A stretch of DNA of 64,000 nucleotides, taken from Streptomyces regalis (GTDB taxonomy: Bacteria > Actinomycetota > Actinomycetes > Streptomycetales > Streptomycetaceae). The notes below the pieces were generated by a model, which saw nothing but the letters and a program-made list of their open reading frames with translations, ran no database searches and was not told the origin of the DNA. The translations under genes were made by a program, and so were the position numbers. The DNA lies in NCBI RefSeq assembly GCF_001509475.1, contig NZ_LLZG01000243.1, forward strand, positions 29,584 to 93,583. Direction: 5' to 3'. This document shows, piece after piece, positions 43,446 through 52,082 of this stretch (position 1 is its first letter; every line of letters starts with the position of its first letter).

Positions 43446-43854
43446 TCGTCCGGTGGCGTCGCGGCCGTTGGCGTTTGCCAGCGCAGACCCGGAGGCGGCC
43501 GAGGCGCGGGGAGTGCCGGTACGCACACTGTCGTTCGCCTTCATGATCGTGCTGGGACTCGCGGTCGCGCTGTCCGTGCAGATCGTCGGCGCGCTGCTGG
43601 TCCTCACCCTTCTGGTCACTCCGGCCGCCGCCGCGGCCCGGATCACCGCCTCACCGGTGCTGCCGCCCGCGCTGAGCGTCGTCTTCGCCGTGGTCTCGAT
43701 CGAGGGCGGGATCCTGCTGGCCCTGGGCAGCAGCATCCCCATCAGCCCCTACGTCACCACCATTTCCTTCTCGATCTACCTCGTGTGCAGGTTGGTGGGC
43801 ACCTACCGGACCCGACAGTGGGGAGCCGGACGAATCGCTCCCGAGCCCGGCTGA
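43446..43854 (+). pseudogene. ZnuB-type ABC permease, C-terminal remnant
   Basis: Forward frame reads RPLAFASADPEAAEARGVPV then LSFAFMIVLGLAVALSVQIV, GALLVLTLLVTPAAAAARIT and ISPYVTTISFSIYLVCRLVG, the last three or four helices of a zinc/manganese ABC-3 permease. The first half is missing and no start is present, although Zur-like boxes flank it. It is a relic of an older zinc importer next to zur; the intact permease is at 50280. Confidence 0.75.
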
Positions 43855-43987
43855 CCAACGCTTGCGCCTTCCCTCCTGGCGTCTGATCCCCGCGTCAACA
43901 GCGGGTCGGGGTTCACCTACGGCTCCCCTGCGTCCCGCTAGGCCGTTCACCCCCGGACATCACGGCAATCTCATTGCCAAAGCTTGA

Positions 43988-44002
43988 TGAAAATGATTAT
44001 CG
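43988..44002 (+). promoter_or_regulatory. Zur-like box before surface-protein operon
   Basis: TGAAAATGATTATCG matches 12 of the 14 defined positions of TGAAAATNATTTTCA and lies 23 nt upstream of the first surface-protein start. It strongly suggests zinc-repressed expression of the 44025-51152 operon. Confidence 0.75.
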
Positions 44003-44024
44003 TCTTGTACGTGCCCGAGGGGGC

Positions 44025-44696
44025 ATGAACATGACCCATGGGGGGTTCCTCTTGCGTACCCGCAGACGCCTGCTGACCGTCACCGGCATCGCCGCCGCCG
44101 CGCTCGCCACCGCCGGTCTCAACACCTCCGCCTTCGCCGCCACCACCCTGAGCAGCGGACACGTCGACGTCCTCGACGCCGAATGGGACGGCACCGACCT
44201 GCACCTCCACGTCCACGACGAGGAGACGAACACCGAGTACGAGCCCGCCGATGTGACGCTGTCGGTGCCGGCAGCCGGAAAGGTGACCAACCCGGGCTGC
44301 GGCTTCCTCGGCTCCGGCAGCCAGGTCTGGCTGCTGCCGGACACCGAGGTCGAGGCCGACGCCGCCGGGGTGCTCTTCCCGGGCATCTCCACCGAGCACC
44401 TCACCACCGGCGTCTTCGCCAACAACAACGTCACGTACACCCTGGTCAGCGCCACCCGCAACAGCGCCGCCACCGAGGACTTCAGCATCTACGCGGGCAG
44501 CTGCGCCCGCTGGTTCGACAGCGACACCAGCACGACCAGCTTCAAGTCCAGGACCTTCGGCGTCGGCACGCACAACCACGCCAACTGGGCCTTCGAAGAG
44601 GCCGGCACCTACCAGCTCACCTTCCGCGTCCAAGGCACGGTCGGCGGCGTGACGGAGTCCGCCACCGAGACCTTCACCTTCAACGTCACCTCATGA
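44025..44696 (+). CDS. secreted actinobacterial surface-anchored-repeat domain protein
   Basis: 223 residues from ATG 44025 (GAGGGGGC upstream). Signal peptide about residues 1-38 (RTRRRLLTVTGIAAAALATA ... SAFA). One 'choice-of-anchor M'/P_ac_wall_RPT domain: LSSGHVDVLDAEWDGTDLHL, then VWLLPDT, GVGTHNHANWAFEEAGTYQL and TFTFNV. There is no C-terminal anchor, so the protein is secreted. Such domains co-occur with anchored-repeat zinc ABC systems. His/Asp clusters (HVDVLD, HLHVHDEE, HNHANW) could bind zinc. Its stop overlaps the next start (ATGA). Confidence 0.82.
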   Translation: MNMTHGGFLLRTRRRLLTVTGIAAAALATAGLNTSAFAATTLSSGHVDVLDAEWDGTDLHLHVHDEETNTEYEPADVTLSVPAAGKVTNPGCGFLGSGSQVWLLPDTEVEADAAGVLFPGISTEHLTTGVFANNNVTYTLVSATRNSAATEDFSIYAGSCARWFDSDTSTTSFKSRTFGVGTHNHANWAFEEAGTYQLTFRVQGTVGGVTESATETFTFNVTS

Positions 44697-46363
44697 TCCG
44701 GGCCCTGACGCGCGACAGACGCGCCGTAACAAGCGCGGCGCTCATCGCGGCGGCCGCGGTGCTCGCAGGCGCGGCAGGGCTGGTCGCCGGCGGCAGCGGG
44801 AACGCCCGCGCCGCCGGCGGTGCCGTCGTCCTGGACGAGGGCGAGCTCGACTTCACGCCCCGACTGGCCGACGGAAAGCTCGAGTTGCAGATCGACGACC
44901 GCGGCACCGGTACGACGGTCGTGCAGGAGCCGTCCCAGGTCGTGCTGCACGCTCCGGCGTCCTCCCTGCAGTACACCGCGGACCCGGTGGCCACGGCGCT
45001 CGGCACGACGAACATGGACTCCTGGCAGCTCAACGGCTGGGAGGCGGAGAACATCTTCGCGCCGAAGCCTGGCTGGAACGGCTCCGCAGCGGGAGGCGAC
45101 ACCGAGGTCACGCTGTCCGGGTACGAAGGTCCCGGGGACTTCGGTCTGGCCCTGTACACCCGCGAGATGGACAACGCGAATGCTCCAGCGACCGCCTATC
45201 TCGGCAGTGCGGCCTCCGTCCAGCGCACCTTCACCCTGCCCGGCGACGAGGAACGGCTGCTGCCCATCTGGCAGTTCACCGCGGAGGGCGTCTACCGGCT
45301 GACCTTCACCGTGACGAGCGGCGGCTCCTCGGACACCGAGACCCTCGCTGTGGTCGTCGGCGACGACGTGGACCCGGCCGACGTCCTGCCCGGTGACGGC
45401 TCCACTCCGACGGCCTCCCCCACGGACTCGCCGACCGGCTCGGCGACTACGAGCCCGTCGCCCACCGCCCCGGCGGCGCACGTCATCGCCGAGGGCCACA
45501 TCGACCTGGCGGCCCGCCCGGCAGACGGCGACCTGGAGTTCCGGATCAAGGAGGGCACCGAGCTCAACCACCAGTGGTACGAGCCGGATGAGGTCGTCAT
45601 GCATGTACGCCCCGCCGCCAAGCGGAAGATCCCGGAGGGGTACGACTTCCTCGGCATCCCGGGCGACGCGGTGTGGTGGCTGCCGCTGCAGCAGAACGCC
45701 GGCATCGTGTGGCCGGGCTGGAACACCACGGAGTTCGCCAAGGCCGACCTCGACGGCCGCGTCTCCTTCCGGCTGGACTCCGTGCAGGGCCCCGGAAACA
45801 TCGCGATGTTCCACAACAACGCGATGGGCGTCCCGGTCGTCTCGCTCAACAGTGGTGACGGTCTGCCCGACGCCCACACCCTCGGTGCGGGCACGCACAG
45901 CCACTTCGACTGGGTCTTCAGCGCCGAGGGCGTCTACCGCACCACCTTCACGGTCAGCGCCACTCTCGCCGACGGCACGAAGGTCAGCGACACGGAGACC
46001 ATCGCCTGGGTGGTCGGGGACGACACGGATCCGTCGACCGTGGTGCCGGGTGAGGGCAACGAGCCGACGGCGACGCCGACGGCCACCCCGTCGGCGTCGG
46101 CCTCGCAGACACCGACCGCGACGGCGTCCCCGTCAGCGTCCGCGTCCGACTCGCCGAGCGCCTCGGCCCCGGCGACAGGCCCGGGTTCCGGCTCGTCCGG
46201 TACCGGCGGAAGTACGTCGACGGGCGGCAGCGGCACTTCGGCGACCGGCGGCCTGGCCTCCACCGGCGCGCAGGTCGGTGTGATCGCGGGCATCGCCGTG
46301 ACCGCCCTGCTGATGGGCGGCGGCGCGGTGTTGTTCGTACGACGTCGCCGTACCGCTCAGTGA
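44693..46363 (+). CDS. cell-wall-anchored surface protein with two anchored-repeat domains
   Basis: 556 residues, ATG 44693. Signal peptide ends near NARAAGG. Two copies of the surface repeat domain: VVLDEGELDFTPRLADGKLE ... FTAEGVYRLTFTV and VIAEGHIDLAARPADGDLEF ... GAGTHSHFDWVFSAEGVYRT. A Pro/Thr/Ser linker is followed by a sortase tail GGLASTGAQ (LAxTG), a helix and RRRRTAQ. It would be linked to peptidoglycan by a class E sortase. It is the second gene of the zinc operon, translationally coupled. Probably gathers zinc at the wall (inference). Confidence 0.87.
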   Translation: MIRALTRDRRAVTSAALIAAAAVLAGAAGLVAGGSGNARAAGGAVVLDEGELDFTPRLADGKLELQIDDRGTGTTVVQEPSQVVLHAPASSLQYTADPVATALGTTNMDSWQLNGWEAENIFAPKPGWNGSAAGGDTEVTLSGYEGPGDFGLALYTREMDNANAPATAYLGSAASVQRTFTLPGDEERLLPIWQFTAEGVYRLTFTVTSGGSSDTETLAVVVGDDVDPADVLPGDGSTPTASPTDSPTGSATTSPSPTAPAAHVIAEGHIDLAARPADGDLEFRIKEGTELNHQWYEPDEVVMHVRPAAKRKIPEGYDFLGIPGDAVWWLPLQQNAGIVWPGWNTTEFAKADLDGRVSFRLDSVQGPGNIAMFHNNAMGVPVVSLNSGDGLPDAHTLGAGTHSHFDWVFSAEGVYRTTFTVSATLADGTKVSDTETIAWVVGDDTDPSTVVPGEGNEPTATPTATPSASASQTPTATASPSASASDSPSASAPATGPGSGSSGTGGSTSTGGSGTSATGGLASTGAQVGVIAGIAVTALLMGGGAVLFVRRRRTAQ

Positions 46364-46370
46364 AAGCTCC

Positions 46371-46416
46371 GCGTACGACGGACCGGTGCCCGGCAGCCAC
46401 CCGGTCCGTCGTACGC
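46371..46416 (+). terminator. 16-bp perfect hairpin inside zinc operon
   Basis: Arms GCGTACGACGGACCGG and CCGGTCCGTCGTACGC with a 14-nt loop, 7 nt past the stop of the surface protein. Strong enough to end or attenuate transcription before the binding-protein gene. Confidence 0.75.
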
Positions 46417-46449
46417 GGCATTGTCGTGTTGAAGAGAAGGAGGAGCCCC

Positions 46450-47982
46450 ATGTGGGGCCACCCCAGACGCACCACCACCGCCGCCGCGCTGATCGCGGCG
46501 AGCGCGTTACTGTCCGGGTGCAGCGGGCTTCAATCCGAGTCGTCGGATGCTGAGTTGAGGGTGTCGACGACCACCGGGATCATCGCCGACCTGGTCGAGC
46601 AGGTCGGGGGCGAGCGCGTCGACGTCACCTCGATCGTGCCGCACCACGGCGACCCGCACTCCTACGAGCCCAGCCCCGGCGACGCGGCCAAGGTCGCCAA
46701 GGCCGACGTCGTGTTCAGCAACGGGCTGTTGCTCGAAGAGCCCGGGATCATGAATATGGTCCACACCAACGCCCGTAAGTCCGCCCCGAAGATCGAGATC
46801 GCCGAGAAACTGGAGCAGTACGGCGGCACGGTCATCAAGCTGGAGGAGGACCTCGGGCTGAACGTGCTGTGGCTCGGCTGGGCCGTGGAGGGCAAGGTCG
46901 AGGGCGACGGCTCCCAAATCCGTACGACCGCCACGAAGCTGGAAGGCCCCGGCGAGCTACGCGTGTATCTCACCGACACGCTCGGCAAGCCCAAGGTGTA
47001 CATCGACTCCGCCGACGGCCTCGACGACGCCGACTCCTTCACCCTGCCGCCCGAGGCACACACCCACGTCAACTGGGCCTTCAGCAAGCCCGGAACCTAC
47101 CGGCTGACCGTCCAGGGGCAGACCGAGACCCTCGACGGCAAAACCGAGGACATCGGCAGCGGCACCTTCACCTTCACCGTGGGCGATGACGCCGAGGCGC
47201 CCGCGGGAGCCGGAGTGCTCGATGGCGGGCACGCCGACGTCGCGCTCAACGCCGAGACCGGGAAGGTGTACGTCCGCGCCGACGACGACAAGAGCGGCGA
47301 GCCTGAGCGTCTCCCGGCCGACGGCGTGGTGCTGAACGTCCCCGACCGGGCGAAAGAGGCCGTGCCGAAGGAGGAGCCGTACGCCTTCCTCGGCAAGCCC
47401 GGCGACGAACTGTGGGTGCTGCCGCAGGCCGTGATCGGCAAGCACGTGCACGGCGACATGGACCCGCATGCCTGGGCGGACGTCGCCAACGCCGCCGCGT
47501 ACGTGCGGCGGATCGAGGCCGAGCTGATCAAGGCCGACCCGGACGGGAAGGCGACGTACGAGAAGAACACCGCCGCCTATCTGAAGATGCTCGGCGCCCT
47601 CGACGAGGAGGTCGCCAAGAAGCTCGCCACCGTGCCGGAGCAGAACCGCAAGCTGATCACCACGCACGACGCCTTCGGCTACCTCGCGAAGGCGTACGGC
47701 ATGGAGATCGCGGGCTTCGTCGTGCCTTTGCCCAACCAGGAGCCGAGCGCCGCCGAGGTGGAGGAACTCGGCGACACCATCCGGGAGAAGAAGGTCCCTT
47801 CCGTGTTCCTCGAGCCGAACCTCGCGGCACGCGCCGACGTACTGCGCCGGGTCGCCGAGGACGAGGAGGTCGGCATCTGCACGATCTACGGCGACTCGTT
47901 CGACGACAACGTCCACGACTACGTATCGATGATGCGGCACAACGCGACCGAGCTCGCCAAGTGCCTTGGGGAGGACGCCTGA
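46450..47982 (+). CDS. anchored-repeat ABC transporter zinc-binding lipoprotein with inserted surface domain
   Basis: 510 residues from ATG 46450 (GAAGGAGGAG upstream). Lipoprotein signal with LLSGC. The N-terminal lobe is ZnuA-like (RVSTTTGIIADLVEQVGGER, SIVPHHGDPHSYEPSPGDAA). At residues about 140-330 the fold is interrupted by a surface repeat (LNVLWLGWAVEGKVEGDGSQ ... EAHTHVNWAFSKPGTYRLTV) and part of a second (LDGGHADVALNAETGKVYVR). ZnuA sequence then resumes (GKHVHGDMDPHAWADVANAA ... ITTHDAFGYLAKAYGMEIAG ... VPSVFLEPNLAAR). Metal ligands are on both sides (HGDPH, HVHGDMDPHAW, HDAF). This architecture is known for the anchored-repeat ABC family. Confidence 0.88.
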   Translation: MWGHPRRTTTAAALIAASALLSGCSGLQSESSDAELRVSTTTGIIADLVEQVGGERVDVTSIVPHHGDPHSYEPSPGDAAKVAKADVVFSNGLLLEEPGIMNMVHTNARKSAPKIEIAEKLEQYGGTVIKLEEDLGLNVLWLGWAVEGKVEGDGSQIRTTATKLEGPGELRVYLTDTLGKPKVYIDSADGLDDADSFTLPPEAHTHVNWAFSKPGTYRLTVQGQTETLDGKTEDIGSGTFTFTVGDDAEAPAGAGVLDGGHADVALNAETGKVYVRADDDKSGEPERLPADGVVLNVPDRAKEAVPKEEPYAFLGKPGDELWVLPQAVIGKHVHGDMDPHAWADVANAAAYVRRIEAELIKADPDGKATYEKNTAAYLKMLGALDEEVAKKLATVPEQNRKLITTHDAFGYLAKAYGMEIAGFVVPLPNQEPSAAEVEELGDTIREKKVPSVFLEPNLAARADVLRRVAEDEEVGICTIYGDSFDDNVHDYVSMMRHNATELAKCLGEDA

Positions 47983-49547
47983 TGAGGGGCATGCGAAGGG
48001 TTCAGCGGGTCGCCGTGGCGGTGGTGCTCGCGGCCACCCTGGCCGGGGGCGGGGTCGCTGTCGCGGACGACGGTACGGCGCGTGCGGCAGAGTCCGGACT
48101 CGGCCGGATCGCCTACGCGGACGGGGCGCTGACCCTGGACCCGGCCGACGGCGCCCATGTGATCGAAGTCCGCGACTCGGGGGTGGCGGAGGCCGCGGCA
48201 CCCGGGTGGGACACCACCGGCGTACCCGAGGGCGCAGTGGCCGGGGACACCGTGCGGTGGTCGCTGACCGGGCTCGACGGGCCTGGCGAACTGAAGGTGT
48301 ACTCGGCCGACGGCGAAGACGAGGACGCGGGCGACCGCGCCGAAGACGCGCTGCTGTTCGACAGCGCGGACGACCTGCGTGACGAGCACGAGCTGCCGGT
48401 GGGCCAACAGGGCAACACGCGTTGGGAGTTCAGCGAGGACGGAACGTATCAGGTCATCTTCACCGCCGAGGCCACGACGACGGACGGGCAGGAACTGTCC
48501 GTCGGGACCGTGTACACGGTCGTGGTCGGGGACACAGCGGACGGGGAAGGCACGGGCAGCGCGGAGCCGGTCGCCGAGGAGCCTCCCACCGAGGAAGCCT
48601 CCGAGGAGGCGCAGACGCTGCCGTCGCCCGGGAAGGCCGTGGCGGAGGCGGAGGCGGCCGAGGCCGAACGGCGCACCGCCCTGGCCGCCACCACCGCTGC
48701 CACCGATGTCGTGTCCGACAAGAAGGTCCTCGACGAGGGCCACGTCGACTTCGCCGCCCGCGTCGTCAACAAAAAGCTGCAGATCCACATCAAGGACGGA
48801 ACCGTCTCGGGGAAGACCACCTGGCGCGAACCCTCCTCCGTGGTCCTGCACGTCAAGCCCGCGGCCAAGAACACCCTCCCGGCGGGCGACGAGTTCGCGT
48901 TCCTCGGCAAGGGGGGCGATCCGGTGTGGCTGCTCGACCAGGTGCAGCAGGAGGGACTGCTGTGGCCCGGATGGTCGACGGACAACATCAAGGCCGGGGC
49001 GACCAAGGGAGGCGTGGAGTTCTCACTCACCAAAGTCGACGGTCCGGGCACCTATGCGCTCTACACCTACGACGCCATGTCGGGCGCGAACGTCCTGTTC
49101 AACAGCAAGGACGGAGTGCCGGACTTCTTCGACGTGCCCGCCAACACGCACGCACACGGCGGCTGGGCGTTCACCAAGCAGGGGACGTACCGGCTGACCT
49201 TCAAGATGAGCGGCACGCTCGCGAACGGTACGAAGGTCTCCGACACGGAGACGGTGACGTTCGTGGTCGGCGACACCGACCCCGGCACGGTGGCGCCGGG
49301 CGACGGCTCGGGCAAGGGAACCTCCGGAACGGCCGGGTCCTCCGGGACGTCCGGTTCTTCGGACACGTCAGGCTCCGCGTCCGACTCCGGCTCCACGGGC
49401 GGCTCTTCGACGGACGACTCCGACGGCTCGATGGCCTCTACGGGCGCCGGTCAGGCCGTACTCCTGGGCTCCGGGGCGGCCGCGCTCACCGCCGTGGGCG
49501 CCGTGGCCTTCCTGGCCGCACGGCGCAGGAGGACCGCGCATGGCTGA
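47982..49547 (+). CDS. cell-wall-anchored surface-repeat protein
   Basis: 521 residues; ATG 47982 overlaps the previous stop (TGATG); ATG 47991 is also possible. Signal peptide near the start (VAVAVVLAATLAGGGVAVAD). A degenerate first repeat (LGRIAYADGALTLDPADGAH ... NTRWEFSEDGTYQVIFTAEA), an acidic linker (EEPPTEEASEEAQ), a full repeat (VLDEGHVDFAARVVNKKLQI ... NTHAHGGWAFTKQGTYRLTF), a Gly/Ser/Thr linker and a sortase-like tail SMASTGAGQ, helix, RRRRTAHG. The anchor motif is MAxTG rather than LAxTG. Overlaps the ATPase start by 8 nt. Confidence 0.85.
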   Translation: MRGMRRVQRVAVAVVLAATLAGGGVAVADDGTARAAESGLGRIAYADGALTLDPADGAHVIEVRDSGVAEAAAPGWDTTGVPEGAVAGDTVRWSLTGLDGPGELKVYSADGEDEDAGDRAEDALLFDSADDLRDEHELPVGQQGNTRWEFSEDGTYQVIFTAEATTTDGQELSVGTVYTVVVGDTADGEGTGSAEPVAEEPPTEEASEEAQTLPSPGKAVAEAEAAEAERRTALAATTAATDVVSDKKVLDEGHVDFAARVVNKKLQIHIKDGTVSGKTTWREPSSVVLHVKPAAKNTLPAGDEFAFLGKGGDPVWLLDQVQQEGLLWPGWSTDNIKAGATKGGVEFSLTKVDGPGTYALYTYDAMSGANVLFNSKDGVPDFFDVPANTHAHGGWAFTKQGTYRLTFKMSGTLANGTKVSDTETVTFVVGDTDPGTVAPGDGSGKGTSGTAGSSGTSGSSDTSGSASDSGSTGGSSTDDSDGSMASTGAGQAVLLGSGAAALTAVGAVAFLAARRRRTAHG

Positions 49548-50283
49548 CAGCGCGGACCCGCTGCTGCGGGTCACCGGCGCGACCGTCGTACTCGGCGGAC
49601 GGACCGCCCTGGAGAAAGCCGACCTCTCCGTCGACGCGGGTGAGCTGGTCGGCCTCATCGGCCCGAACGGCGCCGGGAAGACGACCCTCCTGCGCGCCGT
49701 CCTCGGCCTTGTTCCCCTGGCCGCGGGGGCGGTGACCGTGGAGGGAGGGACCGGACGCCGGGCCGGGCGGCTCATCGGGTACGTGCCGCAACGGCACGAG
49801 TTCGCCTGGGACTTCCCCATCGACATCGCGGGCGCGGTCCTCACCGGCCGTACCCGGCAGATGGGCTGGCTGCGCCGCCCGGGCGCGGCGGACCGGGAGG
49901 CCGTGCAGCAGGCGCTGGAGCTGACCGGGCTCACCGATCTACGCCGGCGCCCGATCGGGGAGCTCTCCGGCGGCCAGCGGCAGCGGGTCCTGGTGGCCCG
50001 CGCCCTGGCCGCCGGCCCGCGCATCCTGCTCCTCGACGAGCCGTTCACCGGAGTCGACGTACCCACCCAGGAGTTGTTGAACGAGTTGTTCGGCCGACTG
50101 GCCGCGGAAGGCAGGGCGCTGCTGATGACCACCCACGACCTGGCGGCCGCCGCCCGCACCTGCCACCGGGTGGCGCTGATCAACCGCACAGTCGTCGCCG
50201 AGGGCGGCCCCGACCTCCTGGCCGACTCCGACCAGATGCTGCGGGCGTTCGGCCTCGACCGTGCGATCGGAGCCGTAGCGTGA
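49540..50283 (+). CDS. anchored-repeat ABC transporter ATPase (zinc)
   Basis: 247 residues from ATG 49540. Walker A GPNGAGKTT, Q-loop YVPQRHEFAW, signature LSGGQRQR, Walker B ILLLDEPFTGVD, H-loop TTHDL. ZnuC/MntB-type ATPase of the metal ABC-3 class. It is coupled on both sides by overlapping genes, next to the permease. Energises zinc uptake together with the binding protein at 46450. Confidence 0.9.
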   Translation: MADSADPLLRVTGATVVLGGRTALEKADLSVDAGELVGLIGPNGAGKTTLLRAVLGLVPLAAGAVTVEGGTGRRAGRLIGYVPQRHEFAWDFPIDIAGAVLTGRTRQMGWLRRPGAADREAVQQALELTGLTDLRRRPIGELSGGQRQRVLVARALAAGPRILLLDEPFTGVDVPTQELLNELFGRLAAEGRALLMTTHDLAAAARTCHRVALINRTVVAEGGPDLLADSDQMLRAFGLDRAIGAVA

Positions 50284-51152
50284 TCGAGTTCCTCACGGAC
50301 CCTTGGCAACTGCCCTTCATGCAGAGGGCGTTCGCGGTCGCCGCAGTCATCGGCCTGGTGTGCGGCGTGATCGGCGTGTACGTCGTGCTGCGCGGCATGG
50401 CGTTCATCGGCGACGCGGTCGCCCACTCCGCCTTCCCGGGCGTCGCGCTCGCCTACGCCTTCGAGGGCAACCTCCTGCTCGGCGGCGCCGCGGCCGGCAT
50501 CACCACGGCCGTCCTCATCGCCTTCGTCTCGCAGAACCGGCGGCTGAAGGAGGACACCGTCATCGGCGTCTTCTTCGCCTTCGCCTTCGGACTCGGCATC
50601 GTGCTGGTCTCCACGCGTGACAGCTGGACGACAGACCTGTCCTCCTTCCTCTTCGGCCAGGTGCTCGCGGTCAGCGCGGCGGACGTGTGGACCGTGGCCG
50701 CCATCGGTGCCGTACTCGTGCTCATGGTCCTGGCGATCGGCAAGGAACTGGTCGCCGTCAGCCTGGACCGCGAGACGGCACGCGCCGCGGGCCTGCCGGT
50801 GTTCCGCCTCGACCTGGCGCTGTACGTCGTCGTCACCACGACGATCGTGATGTCCCTGGAAGCGGTCGGCAACATCCTCGTCCTCGCCCTGCTCATCACC
50901 CCCGCAGCCACCGCCCGCATGCTCACCGAACGGCTGTGGGCGATGACCCTGCTGGCCTCGCTCATCGGCTGCACGGGCAGCGTCGCGGGCCTGTACGTGT
51001 CGTACGCCTACGACCTCGCCGCGGGCGGCTCGGTGGTCGTGGTCCTCACCGGCCTGTTCGTCCTCACTTGGTGCCTGGCGCCCCGCCACGGGCTGCTTGC
51101 GAAGCTTCTCCAGCGTCCGGACCCCTCGGCTCTCGCGTCCGCCGGCCGATGA
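50280..51152 (+). CDS. anchored-repeat ABC transporter permease (ZnuB/ABC-3 type)
   Basis: 290 residues from GTG 50280 (4-nt overlap GTGA). Eight or nine helices, with the ABC-3 features AVIGLVCGVIGVYVVLRGMA, GDAVAHSAFPGVALAY, ARAAGLPVFRLDLALYVVVT and NILVLALLITPAATARML. It transports zinc or manganese; the Zur context supports zinc. A GC hairpin lies 10 nt beyond the stop. Confidence 0.9.
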   Translation: MIEFLTDPWQLPFMQRAFAVAAVIGLVCGVIGVYVVLRGMAFIGDAVAHSAFPGVALAYAFEGNLLLGGAAAGITTAVLIAFVSQNRRLKEDTVIGVFFAFAFGLGIVLVSTRDSWTTDLSSFLFGQVLAVSAADVWTVAAIGAVLVLMVLAIGKELVAVSLDRETARAAGLPVFRLDLALYVVVTTTIVMSLEAVGNILVLALLITPAATARMLTERLWAMTLLASLIGCTGSVAGLYVSYAYDLAAGGSVVVVLTGLFVLTWCLAPRHGLLAKLLQRPDPSALASAGR

Positions 51153-51162
51153 CCGCTGTCTC

Positions 51163-51189
51163 GGCCGCCCGCGCGTAGCGAGGGCGGCC
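51163..51189 (+). terminator. GC hairpin ending the zinc ABC operon
   Basis: Arms GGCCGCCC and GGGCGGCC, 11-nt loop, just after the permease stop. No T-tract, but well placed. Confidence 0.55.
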
Positions 51190-51201
51190 GGCCTTCTCCG
51201 C

Positions 51202-51241
51202 ACCCAAGAAACAGGTCCTTGTCCCAACCCAAGAAACAGGT
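51202..51241. repeat. 15-bp direct repeat pair
   Basis: ACCCAAGAAACAGGT occurs at 51202-51216 and 51227-51241, 25 bp apart, in the promoter region of the His-rich protein gene. Helical spacing of about 2.4 turns suits a paired activator or repressor site. Confidence 0.7.
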
Positions 51242-51260
51242 AAGGAAACCTCGAACAACA

Positions 51261-51299
51261 CATGCATGAATCGCCATATGTTAATGTCGCCATGCATGA
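51261..51299. promoter_or_regulatory. candidate ArsR operator before His-rich gene
   Basis: Direct repeats CATGCATGA (51261-51269 and 51291-51299) flank CATATGTTAATGT (51275-51287). The latter matches CACATGCTAATGT at 51700, overlapping the ArsR gene start. Shared sequence suggests a common regulator. Confidence 0.55.
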
Positions 51300-51350
51300 C
51301 CTGCGGAGCATGAGCCACAAGCGACCGAAAAGCACGCCCAGGAGCACGAC

Positions 51351-51653
51351 ATGACGACTGCCGCCGAACACCGCACCCACGACGGCCACACGCACACCCA
51401 CGGCGAGGGCTGCGGCCACGTCGCCATCCCGCACGGCGACCACACCGACTACGCGCACGACGGCCACATCCACCGGGCCCACGAGGACCACGTCGACGAG
51501 TGCGCCGGCGCCGGACACACCACCCATGAGGGCCACGACCACCAGCACGGCGAAGGCTGCGGCCACGTCGCCGTCCCGCACGAGGACCACGTCGACTACG
51601 TGCACGACGGCCACCGTCACGCGGCCCACGACGGACACTGGGACGACCACTGA
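51351..51653 (+). CDS. His-rich zinc-binding protein
   Basis: 100 residues from ATG 51351, with 26 His and many Asp/Glu. The sequence is an internal duplication: HTHTHGEGCGHVAIPHGDHT ... HDGH and HDHQHGEGCGHVAVPHEDHV ... HDGH, each with one Cys in GEGCGHVA. No signal peptide, so it is probably a cytoplasmic zinc buffer or store. Located between the zinc importer and the zinc-type ArsR, with an upstream motif shared with the arsR promoter. Similar HGEGCGH proteins often accompany zinc ArsR genes in actinobacteria (general recollection). Confidence 0.82.
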   Translation: MTTAAEHRTHDGHTHTHGEGCGHVAIPHGDHTDYAHDGHIHRAHEDHVDECAGAGHTTHEGHDHQHGEGCGHVAVPHEDHVDYVHDGHRHAAHDGHWDDH

Positions 51654-51695
51654 TCCGGGCCGGCGTTCAGTAAAGGGAACACCAACCGAAAACCA

Positions 51696-51725
51696 TTGCC
51701 ACATGCTAATGTGTGCATATGGCAA
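51696..51725. promoter_or_regulatory. candidate ArsR operator overlapping arsR start
   Basis: Imperfect inverted repeat TTGCCACATGC ... GCATATGGCAA (8 of 11 arm positions pair) with the motif CACATGCTAATGT inside; the ATG at 51719 lies in the right arm. Position implies autorepression and possibly a leaderless mRNA. Confidence 0.6.
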
Positions 51726-52039
51726 CCACCCCGCCCCCTTCCACGGCCGTGACGGACGAGCCGCTACGCGACCTGCAGGCCGCCAGTGACCTGCTGAAGG
51801 CTCTGGCGTCCCCGGTCCGCCTCGGCATCGTGCGCGAGCTGTCCCAGGGCGGAAAGTACGTCCACGAACTGGTCGCCGCCCTCGGAGTGAGCCAGCCGCT
51901 GGTCTCCCAGCACCTTCGAGTGCTGCGCAACTCCCGGATCGTGACGACCCGGCGTCAGGCCCGCGAGATCCAGTACTGCCTTACCGACGACCACGTCGCC
52001 CACATCGTGCTGGACGCCATCCGGCACGCACAGGAGTAG
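51719..52039 (+). CDS. zinc-responsive ArsR/SmtB-family repressor
   Basis: 106 residues from ATG 51719. Winged helix: LLKALASPVRLGIVRELSQG, HELVAALGVSQPLVSQHLRV, RRQAREIQYCLTDDH. The C-terminal helix DDHVAHIVLDAIRHAQE contains the exact alpha5 zinc motif DxHx10HxxE of SmtB/CzrA. It should release DNA when zinc is plentiful. Likely targets are itself and the His-rich gene, which share an operator-like sequence. Confidence 0.9.
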   Translation: MATTPPPSTAVTDEPLRDLQAASDLLKALASPVRLGIVRELSQGGKYVHELVAALGVSQPLVSQHLRVLRNSRIVTTRRQAREIQYCLTDDHVAHIVLDAIRHAQE

Positions 52040-52082
52040 CCCGGCACCGTCACACGCGGCGGGGCCGGGCACCTCTTGTTAA

